Assembly: GCA_020310875.1 (NCBI GenBank) | Contig: CM035416.1 | Location: forward strand, 3,741,709-3,805,708 | From: Ceratopteris richardii | Lineage: Eukaryota > Streptophyta > Polypodiopsida > Polypodiales > Pteridaceae | Length of the DNA: 64,000 bases | Direction of reading: 5' to 3' | In this document: piece after piece, positions 48,974-61,602 of the stretch | How the letters are laid out: the number at the start of each line of letters is the position of its first letter | Numbering within the stretch: position 1 is the stretch's first letter | Notes under the pieces: generated by a model | The model's database searches: none | Seen by the model: only the letters and a program-made list of their open reading frames with translations | What the model was told of the DNA's origin: nothing | Made by a program: the position numbers and the translations under genes

Positions 48974-51900
48974 TCATTGCCGGTTAGATGTTTGTTGATA
49001 CGACTGCAACTTCACACCGTTGATGACTTTCGGAAGAGGAATTCCGGTCAAAGTAGTCAACCAAAAAGTTGCTGGGCCCACTTGTTCAAAAATCCGGTAG
49101 GGGCCAAGCCATCGTAACTTGAATTTGCCAACAGAGCGATTTGATTTTGCATTGTAAAATAGTACAAGTTGTCCCACCGTAAAAAATAGGGTCTTTAGAT
49201 AGCGATCATGTGTTCGAGCTTGTCTTAGCTGTACTTCTTGCATAGTTAGAAAACTTTGCCATCGGTGCTCATCCAGTTTTCTGAGTGTATCTAGCCAAAA
49301 TGATAAAGAATCTTCTGGTATTAATTTCTGAGTGAGAGCCACATGTAAGCTTGGAACAATAATTTCCATGGGTGCTATGGCTTCCAATCCATAAGCTAGT
49401 TTGAAGGGTGTTAGACCTGTTGCTACCTTATAGGTAGTTCGGTATGCCCACAGGACTGCAGGTAACAGTTGGTCCCATCTTTCCGGTGCTTCCAAAATGA
49501 GTTTTCGAAGCATATTCAGCAGGGTCTTATTTGTACTCTCAGCCAAACCATTTGCACGAGGATAATATGGTGAGCTGAATTTATGCGTGATCTGAAAAGA
49601 ATGTGTGAGTACTTTAATTAGATTGTTAACAAAATGAGTGCCCTGATCTATAACAAGCTCCAGAGGTAATCCAAAGTGCGGAAAGATATCTTTCATTAGA
49701 CACTTTGCCACCGAAACAGTTGTGGCAGATTTTAAAGCCCATGCTTCTGCCCATCTGGTTGCATAGTCTGTACAGGTTAGAATATAACGATTATTTCTGA
49801 GTATTGCTGGCGGTGTAATAGGTCCGATAAAATCTAGACCCCACTTCTGAAAAGGCTCCAATGGCAAGATAGGTTGTAGAGGAAAAAGATGATGTTGCAG
49901 GGGCTGTCCAGATCTCTGACAACTATCACATTGTTTAACAAACTGTGATACATCCTTGTATATAGTAGGCCACCAAAGTCCGCTTTCCAGAATTTTTTGG
50001 TGCGTTAAATCTGTTGCAAAATGGCCACTGGAAGGAATTGAGTGAGCCAAAGTAATGACTGAGTTAACTTCATGTGGTTGAATACAACGAAGTAAAACTC
50101 TAGTGTGATCCATATAGTATAATTCCCCAGCAATCAACCAAAATCGGCGGTTGAAAACTACAATTTTCCTGCGTATTGCAGTAGAAGTCTGAGAAGGGAG
50201 GCATCCATCAGTAAGAAAGGTCAATATCTGATCATAGTATGTAGATGGCATAGGTGGGTCTGCAATTTCATCATTAGTCGGTTCAGAAACATAAATTGCC
50301 GGTGTTGTGTCATCTACACCGACCAGAGCTTCACCGAAATCTAAGCGAGAAAGGAAATCTGCTAAGGCATGTGAACTGCCAGGCCGATGAATAACTTCGT
50401 AATCAAATTCTTGTAAAAGCAGAACCCATCGCGCTAATCGGCCACCTAAGTGTTGTTGCCAAACCAGATAGACAAGTGCAGCATGATCTACATGAAAAGT
50501 AAATTTGCGGCCAAGTAAATAATGCCTGAACTTCTTGACAGAGTATACTAAACCCAGACATTCCCTTTCAGTTACAGAGTAATTCTTTTCTGTAGGGGCA
50601 AGCCTTCGACTTGCATAGTATACTGGTCTGAACCACTTATTCGTTTGTTGCATTAATACGCTTCCAATTGCTATGTCTGAGGCATCAACAAATACATGAA
50701 AGGGGTGATCCGAGTCGGGAGGCTGTAAGATGGGAACTTGTGTTACGATCAAATGCTATCTGACATTCCTGAGTCCACTCAAATTGTCTAGGAGTCTTGG
50801 TGATTAATCTGTTCAGTGGTATTGCCAAATGAGCAAGCCACCGTAAGTGCCGACCATGCCATCTTACTTGGCCCACAAAGCGCATCACTTCCTTAGGTGT
50901 AGTGGGCACAGGTGCTTCTAACACAGCTGTAATTTTATCTGGATCCACCTGTATACCTTGTGCAGATACGATGTGGCCAAGTAGCCTTCCACATGAAACC
51001 GCAAACGCAGATTTGTTTGGGTTCAAACAGAGTCTGTATTCTCTGCATTTTTCAAAGCAACACCGTAAATGGAACAAGTGTGCTACTATCTTGCCAAATA
51101 ACGAAAAATCATCAAGATAAACTTGCATAAATGAGGTAAGGTAAGGGGAGAATATTTCCTGCATACACCTCTGAAAAGTACTTGGGGCATTTCTTAATCC
51201 AAACCACATTACGGTACAAGCAAAAACACCCCAATTGGTGATGAAAGCGGTCTTTGGTATATCCTATTCAGCCATTCTAACTTGATTATACCCACTGTAT
51301 CCATCTAGGAATGAATACATTTCATGTCCTGCTACTCTATCAAGCATTGTGTCAAGAAAAGGTAGCGAAAATGGATCAGGCACCGTAGCTGCGTTCAATT
51401 TCCGGTAATCTACACATATTCAAAGCTGCTTATTCTTTTTAGGCACAATAACAATTGGTGAGATCCATTCAGCATGCTCTACTGGTACAATGAATCCGAC
51501 TTTGAGTAGCCTATCAAGTTCTACCTTTACTTGTGATGCATAGTTCGGATTCATCCGGTAGCTTGGTTGTTTGATTGGTTTTGCTTCCGGCTTCAACATG
51601 ACCCTGTGTTGATAAATGTGTGGGTCCAAACCCTTCATATCTTTGTAATCCCATGCAAAGACGTCGGAGAACTCTCGGAGTAGCTGGATTAGGTTTGCTT
51701 GAAATGTTTCCGGTAAGTTTTCTTTTATCTTGACAGGACGCGGATGGTCTTCATCTCCTAAATTATAAGTGATCAACTGATCCTCTGGAACATAAAATTG
51801 TCGGGGCTTCTCTATATTGTCAGCTGGCTTAAAAAGTTGTTGTAGATCAACGTCATCTGTAGCAGCAGTATCTTCCTTCTTATCTTCTTCTGTTACAGGC

Positions 51901-52500
51901 ATCACCGTATAAACTGCCGGATTCCAATTATCTACAACAGATTGTAGGTCAACAGTTCCTAGGGAGATTAAGTCAATGTTGTTCTTTAAAAACTCTTCTT
52001 CTTCATCATCTGAGAACCCATCTAACATATGAACTGGTTCTGCAAAATACGGTCTAGCATGCAATTCGCAAGGCTGTATAGCATCTAGTTTTACATTATA
52101 TTTACAATTATTGTCTTTGAAAGTGAGTTCCTGTGCAGACCAATCTTGTATGACCTTAGCTTGCTTCAGCCAAGGATGGCCAAAAAGAAGATTATAATCA
52201 AGGGTGGATTCCGGTAATTCTAGGACGACAAAGGTCATCTTAAATGTGGTACCCTACAAAGTTATTGGTACATTCCGTACGAGTCCTACTGGATGGACTC
52301 TTGACTGGTCAGCCATTCTGACAAAGAACTGAACTGGTTTGATTTCAGTCCATCCTAACTTCTTACACAGTGCAACAGTAGCAATGTTGACTCCAGATCC
52401 TCCATCAATTAGTACCTGTGTAATTTTATGATTTTTATACCATACCGTAATTAAAGGAACTGAATGATCGACCGTAGAATCAGGTTCCGGTTGCACTGTC
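48974..52500 (-). CDS. G2 pol region
   Basis: From right to left on the minus strand. The protease (about 52100-52496) has VLIDGGSGVNIATVALCKKL, then LLFGHPWLKQ. Reverse transcriptase (about 50760-51680) has FAWDYKDMKGLDPHIYQHRV, EHAEWISPIVIVPKKN, FGLRNAPSTFQRCMQEIF and a YLDD-type active site within VYLDDFSLF. RNase H (about 50300-50740) has FHVFVDASDIAIGSVLMQQ and TERECLGLVYSVKKFRHYLL. Integrase (48974-50050) has a zinc motif CDSCQRSG, LDFIGPITPP, LVIDQGTHFV, YYPRANGLAESTNK and a GKFKLRWLGPYRI C-terminus. The protease has DGG where DSG or DTG is usual. A few breaks are present. Confidence 0.85.
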
Positions 52501-52553
52501 GCTGTTGCTGGAATGCAAGAAGGTACAAGAATGAACTGTTGTTGGAATTTTTG

Positions 52554-54640
52554 TCAAAATCCTGGTACTAGTGCAAGTAATTGGCCAAGAGGAAGAGTAA
52601 TGGACGCTTTAGATAAAATCTCCCAGGCCTTATGTGATTGAATTGTGCTTTCCACAGATTCTGAAGATGATGCGCCGGCTGAAGAGGATGTATTCGCTGA
52701 AGATGATATGCCTGCTACTAAATTAGAATCTTGTTTTTGTGTTCCTTCCTTGGTTAGTGGAGCCTGGGTCATCGGAATAGGATCTAGAAACACTCGAGGT
52801 TCGGTGGTGGTCCATTGATTCGCCTTATCATACATCCTTTGTTGTTCATGTATGCCTGGTTCAAATACTTCTGCCGCTGGTTGCAATTGCTTATCGGATC
52901 GGGTCTGAATTACTGCAGCTTGAGTTTCTACGGGTGTGATTTGTACCATATTAGTCATTGGGTTTTGTTGTTCTTTCTTCCTCTGATCATACTCAGCTGC
53001 ATCCTTACAAAATCTTCTAATGTGACCAAATTCACCACAAAAAAGGCAGTGCGGTGGTGCCAAATTGGGATTTTCCTGTGCTGGTCCGGCCTGCCAGCGA
53101 TTTGCATTGTAGTTATTATTTCTCTATCCTCTGTAATTTCGATAGCCTTGTTGCTGGTTGTTTCTCATTTGCGGAGGTACATAATGATTGGCTGGTTGTC
53201 TTGGTTCCTGTATAATAGCATTGACAGTTGCGGTTCCCTGCACTTTGGTGTTGTATGCACAGTTTTCGGTAGTATGTCCGGTCGTGTTGCAGATAGCGCA
53301 GAACAACTGATTAAGTGCACAAGTGGCACTAGCGTGCCCTGAATTCTTGCATGTGGTGCAGAACATTTGTCTGGTCGGGTCTTCTGCAACATTTTTATTT
53401 GCCTTTAACCATTCCAAGTCTTCTGTAAATCCTCCAGCCTTGTTTTCCAGCTGCAAAGCCATTGCAATCACTGCATCTAGCGTCATAGCTCCTACACAGC
53501 GTATGATCATAACATGTTTAAGTTGCGGAGTCAATCCATTGATAAACCATTGAGTGATAACGTCATCCGGTAGGTTGGCATGTGCTGGTGGTAATTGCCT
53601 CAAATGGGTTCTGAATAGAGTGGCATATTCCTGCACTGTTTGATTTATCTTCTGTCTATTGTTTTTCAGGTAATCGAAAATTTTGGCTGGATTCTTCTTT
53701 AGCCTGAATCTTTGCAAAAATGCATCCCTTACTGCTTCATAGGTGCTGAAATGGTTAATATCATATTCTGTAAGCCATCTGGCTGCTTCATTAACCAATG
53801 TAGACTGGAAGACAATAGCCTTATACGCCGGATCGGGTGGATGGTTGAGCACTACGTAACTTATCTCAAATGTGTGTACATGAGCATCTAGGTCATCTCC
53901 TAGAAATCCACCGAATTTAGTGTACGTTACTCCGGTTGGAGTCGGCCTTGGTGGGCATGGTTATTGTTGTTGCTGTTGTTGTTGTTGTTGCCCGTTCATG
54001 GCGCTGATGGTTGTATTGTGACTATCTTCTGTACCCAGAGGCTGAATATCTGAATCGTCAGAATCTGTATCGTCAGCCTGTGCACTTTCCGGGTCGATAA
54101 TCTTGTTCAGTATGTTTCGAATCTCGGTTTCGAACAAGCTACCTTCCTTCTTGATGTCAAATGTAGGAAAGCTTACTCCCAATAGCGGTGACTGGACTGA
54201 TGATTCACCAAAAAATGGTAAACCGCCGCCGGAAAACTGCGATCTTTCAGCAACTGGTACCGAAATATTACCGGAATGTGTCGATTTTTCACCAATACAG
54301 GGTGCTTTTCTCCCTTGCTGATTTCTTTGACTAAGACGTTTCTATTCGTAAACAAGTTCGAATCCTTACTCAATGATGTTAAATTAACTTCATACTGCGT
54401 CCTATTAGATTTTGGAGTTACTATATCTTCGACAGATTGTGACGAAATCGCACTGGAATCTGCCAGAGACTTAGTTCGTTCCACCTGAATATGATCGGAA
54501 TCCTTACTAACGTTCTTTACTTTCTTGACAACTGGGTCAGACCTAGCTGCGCTTTTACCTCTTGGAGGCGTTCTTAGCAAATTAGGTACCCCAGGCTGGC
54601 GGTTCTTTGGATACGTTTCACCGGATCGAGTAACCGGCAT
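52554..54640 (-). CDS. G2 gag and nucleocapsid region
   Basis: The minus-strand gag starts near 54640 (MPVTRSGETYPKNRQPGV) soon after the primer site, followed by basic and Ser-rich text and a short polyglutamine run (about 53961-53990). The Retrotrans_gag domain is at 53520-53852 (AARWLTEYDINHFSTYEAVR, FLQRFRLKKNPAKIFDYL, FINGLTPQLKHVMI). Three CX2CX4HX4C knuckles follow: CTTCKNSGHASATC, CAICNTTGHTTENC, and CLFCGEFGHIRRFC at about 53020-53061. Three knuckles is more than the one or two usual in plant Gypsy elements. A few breaks are present. Confidence 0.8.
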
Positions 54641-54740
54641 GTATCATCTTTTGGTACTAATCGCGTACTATTACTGTCGATTCACAATTTACAGTCACAT
54701 TTCCATAACTGATTTGCAACAATCAGATCTGTTGCCACCT

Positions 54741-54757
54741 TCCCACAAACGGTGCCA
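54741..54757 (-). other. G2 primer binding site
   Basis: The minus strand reads TGGCACCGTTTGTGGGA one base inside the 5' LTR. It differs from the G1 site (TGGCGCCGTTGCCGGGGA), so a different tRNA, or a changed site, is used. Confidence 0.7.
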
Positions 54758-54758
54758 G

Positions 54759-55575
54759 TGTTAAACGCTGTGTTCTAACTGTCAGATGCACGTTTAAACG
54801 AGAATTGGGTTCTTGGGAGTGGAAGGGGTCTGTAAAGACAGAGGCCCTATGCTTGTTTCCCAAAATTACGTCACAACACACAATATACTAACATTCAAGA
54901 TGTTATCAAGAATTGGTATCTCATTCTCATTCTTTACGGTTCGTCATTTTAACTCTATCAGAGTCTACGGAACACATTGTACCAGACTATCAGTATCGTA
55001 ATACCGAATTACCTCAAAACCCTTTTTCCGAATACACACGACTGTAACATTTAACAGTAGTTCAACCTTCACCAAACAGCGCTCACAATCAAACAAACTG
55101 AAAACATAGAAGGGCTCAACAGTTTCAAACATACAGTGCTGAAGACTAAAACACACTTGAGATAACCATTACTATAGCTAAATCTCACCGTACAAGTACA
55201 GATCTCAATACTGAGAACAACACAATCCTACACAGCATTTTTAGGAACACTACCATAGTTACACAGACTTCATCAGCAATTGGCAGATCAATCAAGAAGA
55301 AGGACACCACGATATACGTACTTAACAGAACAATCGTCACAAAGATCCGTAGAACAACTCTCTCAGACAACAGTCCGCGATCTACTGGATGTAAATAAAA
55401 CTCACAGCCGCAACAGAGATCGATAGACAACGAACACAGATACGTACAGTATATTCGGAATACTCAGGAATTAGACAAGCAACGCTACAGCAACTCGAAC
55501 AAGTGTCGATAATACCACACAGAAATGAACACAGTACTCCAAATTAGCCAACTCGACACACAGTAACGACCACGA
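54759..55575 (-). repeat. G2 5' LTR (outer end missing)
   Basis: TGTTAAACGC at 54759 is one base from the primer site. The copy can be followed to CGACCACGA at 55575, where plus-strand G3a sequence starts. The promoter end seen in the left LTR is absent here. Confidence 0.85.
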
Positions 55576-56030
55576 GTTAAAGACTTTCTGAAATGTATGT
55601 AATCTCCAGCCTCCAATTCCGGGCTTCATCAATGGTAACTTTGATTTACTTTATGATATGAGCACGACCCCGAGTATCCGTGTGGCTTATGCGTGGCATG
55701 CACGAATAAGATATCTCCGTGCCTGTTACAAGCAAACTTTTGATGACATGTTCACCACGGGGTTCTGGGAAGCACACTCAGAAGTGTTCCCGCCACGCCC
55801 AACTCATCTACTACAATTATTCGCCTGCGAGCAAACAATGCACTCAAAGCTCTACACCACGCCACAACCTGACATACCTGGCCCAGTTAATTGGGAGACC
55901 CTGCAGAGAGACCTAGTCAAGGGACTGCGGATTAAAGAACAAGAATTGGCAACCGACATACTACATCAGTACATTGATCAAACCATGGAGAAGAGGTCTG
56001 TCAGAGGCGACAGACGCTAGGGGGGGAGAG
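55576..56030 (+). mobile_element. Gypsy G3a, end of ORF3
   Basis: Plus-strand translation (from about 55625) matches the C-terminal domain of G1 ORF3: GNFDLLYDMSTTPSIRVAYA, YKQTFDDMFTTGFWE, RPTHLLQLFACEQ and PVNWETLQRDLVKGLRI, ending DRR at 56020. A purine tract (GGGGGGGAGAG) at 56020-56030 leads into an LTR. It is a separate lineage, clearly diverged from G1. Only the 3' end of the element is present. Confidence 0.82.
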
Positions 56031-56611
56031 TGTTGGCATCATACGGGAAGAAGCAGGTACGGGCATACATGCAGATCTAGCACTGAGGCAACCCATTAAA
56101 ATTTTTCCAAACCTTACATCAATTTTAAAAGTGATTCTCATCACTAAAAACCATTGTAAATACCGTTTCCCTTTTTGTAGCTCCATTTTGTACAAGCCGA
56201 GGAGTCCTCGAGCTTGAGGAGCCTACCAATTTTCATATCTTTTAGATCTCGTTTGAGCCACTCAAATAAGCCATGGAACCTAATTTTTAACTAGACCGGA
56301 CACTAGGTCTGGACAAGGCCAAAGCTAGTCAAAAACTATAAATAGAGCTAGAGAGCTCATTTTTGGGGTTAGCTTCTTGTAGTTTTGAGCTTGTATGAGA
56401 ACTTGGTTATAATAGAAGTGATTCCATTGTCTTACTCTCTTTGTTCTTGCCGTGTGTGCACGTGTGTGTGTATGTGTGTTCATGTTTGTGTGCTTCTCAC
56501 TCACACATTTGTGCCTTCTCTTGCTCGAGGTCTTCATACCATCCTCATGTCTTCCCGGATTGACATTAAAGGAGGTGCTACTCATCACTGAGCTACACCA
56601 AGCATTGTGCA
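56031..56611 (+). repeat. G3a LTR
   Basis: It starts TGTTGGCATC after the purine tract and ends near AGCATTGTGCA at 56611. It shares with the G1 LTR a palindrome-bearing block (GCCGAGGAGTCCTCGAGC near 56196), a TATA box (56337-56344), GAGCTAGAGAGCTC (56345-56358), a TG-rich tract and GGATTGACATTAAAGGAGGT near the end. The 3' edge is approximate. Confidence 0.75.
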
Positions 56612-58575
56612 AAAAACCTATTCAACTGCACAACCTCAACCAAAACCCATTTACACTTTGATGGACTTAGATTGTAAAAGAGGATAGCTGAGTCGGGGAA
56701 GCAATTGACATCACAGGTGAGTAACATCAGAAGTGCCGTGATAAGTCTTCCTCCCAAGGATGCTTACATTCCCAATTCCATTGATTCAGGAACCTTTACT
56801 TCTATAAATCACTACTCACAATAATTTTTACGAGAGATTCAAGACGAGAATTGGGCAAAAGAAAGCAAAAATCCTCCTCCCATTGAAATTGTGGATGACT
56901 TACATGATCAATTCCCACAATACATTCCTTCTATTTATGGAGAACAAGATGATGCCCAATCAAGTGAACGATTAGACTTCGAGTCTAACTCCCTACAAGA
57001 ACTGCCTCATTTCACAAGACCATGGAAAGTAAAGTCCACCTCTACGAGAGCACCCACATTCATAGTAAGAATAGAAAACTCAGTCATACCTAATAATATA
57101 GAAATAGTAAAGAATACTAAAGTGCAGTGCAATCTCACTTTAGAGGAGCTATTCAAGGTTAAACCGGAACCACATTCATAGTAAGAATAGAAAACTCAGT
57201 CATACCTAATAATATAGAAATAGTAAATCAAATGCCGAAAGTAGTGAGAACTCCTTCCTAGGTAGAATCACATAGAACAGTGCCTGAAATCCCTTTAGAC
57301 AAGATAGGAGACATGAGTGAAGGAGAAGAAGGGAACACCTATCTCCCTATCACTCATCAGGGTTACACAACCAAGGCTACCCTGGACTCAAGCATAGGAG
57401 TTGCAATTGCTACCACTTCCCTATGGAAGCGTTGGGGCAAACCAGCACTCTGGCCAACAAGTTTGAAAGTACAGATGGCCGATGGTCACATAGAGAGACA
57501 CTGCTGGAAGGAATAACTCTCACTACTTGTGGTGTAGAGTTTGAACATAATTTTGCCATACGTGACTTTAGCAAAAACCAAGCCTATGAGATGATTTTGG
57601 GAAGACCATTAATGAGACAATTGCAGGTAGTACAAGATTGGGAAATCAATTCCTTGTATTTGCAACAGTTAGGTGTTACAACTAAAGTCAATCTCAAATA
57701 TTCCTAGAGATGTGCCGCTATACAATGGAATCCCATTCAACGAGCGAGAGATGATATGGAGTCAATGCACTCACTTATGGATGTGGAAAGTTTCATGAAG
57801 ACACTCACTTATGGATGTGGAAAGTTGCAGTGGAAGAAGAGAAAAGAGAAAATGCTAGAGGTAGGTGCAAAGGAAACTCATAGATCAATTCGAGACCCAA
57901 CTTATGCACCTGTAGTATTCTCGGATGAAGAATTCGGACCTCATGGTTGGACAAAAATCCTAGCGACAATGAATGTAGCTATCAATGAAGAACAATTGGC
58001 ACCCCACTGTGACAAAGATGGCTGTGAAATTTCAATCTTCACTATAGAACCAATCATGTGTGATTCAGTTATAGAAGAGTGTGAGCCTAGAATAGAACAA
58101 GTTGACTAGGCAAGTGACTGAGACCTAGAATCAATTATTATGGATCCTTTTTGTGCATCAGAAGAAGAATACTTGCATCTAGTAGAAGCTCACCCTCAAG
58201 GATGAGAAGAGCTTACAAATAATGTGAGCTTAACCACACAGGTAACCACCAAGAGTGAAGGCAAGAAAAGAACAAAGAGAGAACTCCCAATAGAAGAGGA
58301 TGAATCTTTATTTGAGGTCCTTGAAAACTTTAAGAAGTATGAGATAGAAGATAAAAAATTCATGATCAGAATGCCTAAATGAGAAGCACTCACAAGAGTG
58401 GCCTATGATAACAAAGAGACAGCAAAAAAAAATTATTGTGACCATAGAAGAAGGTGAAAAACAATGTACATACATAGGACATGATTTGACAAAGGACGAG
58501 TAGCAAAAGTTGATAGCCTTGCTAAGAGAATACAGGGATTTGTTCGCTTGGAGTTATAAGGACCTAAACATTAGG
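56612..58575 (+). mobile_element. Gypsy G3b, pol fragment
   Basis: Plus-strand relative of G1 31580-33340. FLREIQDENW and DDLHDQFPQYIPSIYGE come first, then STRAPTFIVRIENSVIPNN, the protease block (ATLDSSIGVAIATTSLWKRW, MILGRPLMRQLQVVQDW), and an acidic linker (APVVFSDEEFGPHGWTKI). The start of the reverse-transcriptase region follows (LLREYRDLFAWSYKDLN), where homology ends near 58575. No gag or primer site separates it from the G3a LTR. It is a fossil with many breaks. Confidence 0.85.
57055..57227. repeat. 57-bp direct repeat in G3b
   Basis: CACATTCATAGTAAGAATAG... occurs at 57055-57111 and again, nearly identical, at 57171-57227 (period 116 bp). Confidence 0.9.
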
Positions 58576-58751
58576 GAAAACATTGAACCCTATGTGGGCC
58601 TTGTAAAGATTCCTAATTTTTAGGGATTAATCTTAATCTTATTCTTTGTTAAGGGGACAAAGTGCATTTAATAGAGCACTTTTTAGTAGGCTAAAGTAGG
58701 CTTTTTCTTAGGCTGAGTTAGCGTCATCTCTGTCTTCTGCACAAGGAGAGA

Positions 58752-58783
<32 letters not shown>

Positions 58784-59211
58784 AAATCCACTTTTTGCCT
58801 CATCAAAATCGTCCATCTATATGAATTAAAAAATGACTTTTTTGAAAAAGTCTCATTTTTAGCTATTCTTTATTCAAAATGGCCCATACTTTTATGCATA
58901 TGTCAGAAGTTACTTTTTTTAGTCTAGTTTTTATAGAAAACACTTAGAAAAAACATATTTTCAAAATCCCTCCAAAAGCTAAGTGTTATATCATCAAACT
59001 CGTAACTTTGCTTGTGCTAAAACATGAATTTTTGAAAAAAACCTTTTTTTCACTCTTAAACACTGGAAAAGGTCATTTTGACCTATCCACATACCAAAAC
59101 ACACCTTTTTCTTGCAATATAACTAGTATACATGCCATTCTAGACATCTATGTGCTTCGTTCTATTCTGCACTTGAGTTTTGGAACATCATGGTGTTCAC
59201 ATGTATTACAA
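58576..59211. other. non-coding stretch with (GA)n tract
   Basis: About 640 bp without a supported gene. It contains a GA microsatellite (about 58745-58784) and several T/A-rich runs. It lies just upstream of the transposase-like gene and could hold its promoter and leader, but I see no convincing TATA box at the right distance. I found no terminal inverted repeats. Confidence 0.6.
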
Positions 59212-59767
59212 ACATGACACCAGCAGCAACACATGCTCATCATTCAATGAGTGTACATGTTCGTGTTCCTACACAATTCACACCAACAACTAGAGGTAGC
59301 AATGACAAAGATTCTAAAAATGAACGACGTGCAACTCGAGAGAAGAATATTGATCTTTGGGTCAATGGTGCATGGTATCCCTTAAATCCAATTTCTAATT
59401 TCCATCCTAGATTCCATAGTATCTACACGTTTCTACAATTCCTTGGTAGCAGTGAAGCTGGACTACTAGGTTATTGCAAGTGATTGTCTAGCCATTCAAC
59501 ATCTATTGCTTATTGGATGCAAAAATGTCATCAAAACCATTTGAAGATACACAATTTAGAAAGTGCTATCAAATCTTTGGAAGAGCACAATCATATACTC
59601 GAACAAGATGTGGAAGAAAAGGAGAGCACAATTACAAAGTTAAAATGCAATCTAACACAAGTAAAACAAACACCACTTGGTATAAGATATAGGAAATGAC
59701 CATTATCATCCTTTCAAGCTCTTTCAATTGGCGGTGGAGCAAGGAAGCAATGTGTTTATGCACTTAG

Positions 59768-59829
59768 GTTCATGTTTCACTTGATTATTTCTATTAAAAG
59801 ACTTTTAGATTTAGTTTCTTATTGTGCAG
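59768..59829 (+). other. intron 1 of the transposase-like gene
   Basis: CTTAG|GTTCATG ... TTATTGTGCAG|GTCATT. Removing 62 bp joins YAL and RSFVEDA in one frame. The acceptor has a T-rich tract. Confidence 0.6.
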
Positions 59830-60362
59830 GTCATTTGTTGAAGATGCCACTGCTTCATCAACAATAGAGGATCAATTGAAGTTTCTAAACTTTTGTTTAA
59901 GAAACAAACATGTGCTTATGATTTTTGAGTCACCAATAGGAAATCATATCAAGACCCAAGTGATTAAAGATTTTGCAGGCAACATAGAACATATAATTAC
60001 TCCTAGGGAGGTATAGATGGTATGTGATGAAGCACGTGTTAGTACTAGAGCATACACTGCATTATATAGTCTTTTGAAGCAAGCACTACAAAACAAAGGT
60101 ATTTTGCAAAGTATTTTTCCATGCCCTTACAAGGTATCTCTAAAGAAGAAGATGACCAATGAGGATGTAGCTAATACTCTTGGCAATTACTTGCATATAG
60201 AAGGTGTTATGCCCGCATCCATTTATCATTCTGCTACATCAAAGAAAGAGTTGAAAAACTCATCTAGGAAGGGATTCATGTACACAAAGTACAACAACAT
60301 ATTTGTCAATTTGGAGAGGCTTCAAAAGGAAATGGTTAAATTTTACAAATCTACAATTGAAG

Positions 60363-60431
60363 GTATATCTATTGGTGTGATAATGACATTCATAGTATTT
60401 TTATTAATATAATGTTTGTTATTTGATATAG
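60363..60431 (+). other. intron 2 of the transposase-like gene
   Basis: ATTGAAG|GTATATC ... TTTGATATAG|ATTGTG, 69 bp and AT-rich. Splicing joins KSTIE to DCDSRLKFILKLDE without a shift. Confidence 0.65.
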
Positions 60432-61533
60432 ATTGTGATTCTAGACTCAAGTTTATATTGAAGCTAGATGAATGTCAAATCATAAAGGAATGACGTATGG
60501 AGAGACTTAGTATGACACTCATGAATGAAGCTATGGCCCATGCCATTATTGATGAAAGTGAAAACTCTACCCATCATTTTACATGCAGTGTTCAATCTGA
60601 GAAAGATATATGGTGATTAGGTGCTATTGAGGTACCTAAAGAATCCAATGATGTTCTGTCATGGGTTTTTAGTAGGACCCCATGGATAATAGAGGTGATA
60701 ACTTCTCAAATTCATGGTGCAAAAATCAATGTTGAAGGCCTAGGTCATTTTGAGGTAGAGTGGCACTTGGGTAGAGACTTAAAGACTATCAAATGCATGT
60801 TAGGGTGCAAACAAGGTGCACCTGCTCTCTATCCTTGTCCATATTGCACATGAGGTTATAAAAAAACAAAGAGAAAACAAAATAGCTTAGCGGATTTAAC
60901 TGAGGACAAAGATGAATCTCCATCTAGTGAATGGGATATACCTTCAATAAGGTGTCCCATGTTCGGTACACCTAATCGTGACATATCGGATAAGGATTGG
61001 AATCCCATTATTCCATTTCCTTTAGTTAATGTTCACTTTTGCACATTGCATGCCTTCATGAAAATTTGGGATCGATTATTGAAGCTCCATATAGAATATG
61101 CATTTTCCATGAAGCGTGCTGATAAATCTGTACAAGCTATAAAAAATTGGAGGAACTCCTTAATTCAATTGGTTTTCATGGTGGAAACATAACCCTAATT
61201 GTTAAAAAAATTAGAGAATCTCAAGACAATTTACAAGAAGTGCAAATGATAGGGAATAAAGCAGGACATTTTTCTAGAAGAGGTACTAGCACTCAAAGTA
61301 ATGAACATTATGAGCTGTGGAAAGACATATGCATGATCACAACAAACAATGATTCTCAAGTTGATCTTTGTAATAAGAGAAAGAAGGATTGGTCCTACTT
61401 AGGTAAGTTGGCAAGCTTAATGGGTCTTACTAGCTCTAGTGATATTCAAGGTCAATTGTTTCAAGAGACATTAGTGGAGTTCACGATGTGTTTCATTCAA
61501 TCCTCCGGATAGAACAATATAACACACTACATT

Positions 61534-61602
61534 GTAAGTCTATTTGATCTTTAAAATTGTTCATTGCACTTACTGTTTTTCGATGTTCTTAACAATTTTT
61601 AG
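61534..61602 (+). other. intron 3 of the transposase-like gene
   Basis: TACATT|GTAAGTC ... CAATTTTTAG|CATATT, 69 bp, with a near-consensus donor and a pyrimidine-rich acceptor. The exon that follows carries MHQYGSLETQGMENH. Confidence 0.65.

Larger units (their letters stand above)
45555..55575 (-). mobile_element. Gypsy element G2 (minus strand, broken)
   Basis: The right LTR starts at 54759 next to a primer site; the left LTR starts at 45555. Minus-strand order from the right: gag, three zinc knuckles, protease, reverse transcriptase, RNase H, integrase, ORF3, LTR. The LTRs differ by about 3% over the first 270 bp, so it is older than G1 and younger than the B2 element it entered. A few breaks are present. 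Its right LTR stops at 55575 where unrelated G3a sequence begins, and the rest of the B2 LTR is not found beyond, so the right edge is a rearranged junction. The architecture matches G1 (a third ORF of similar plan), but the sequences are distant. Confidence 0.88.

Noticed and set aside
58576-59211. Terminal inverted repeat of the transposase-like element
   Set aside because: I compared ends by eye around 58576-58650 and 61883-62080 and found no matching inverted repeat.
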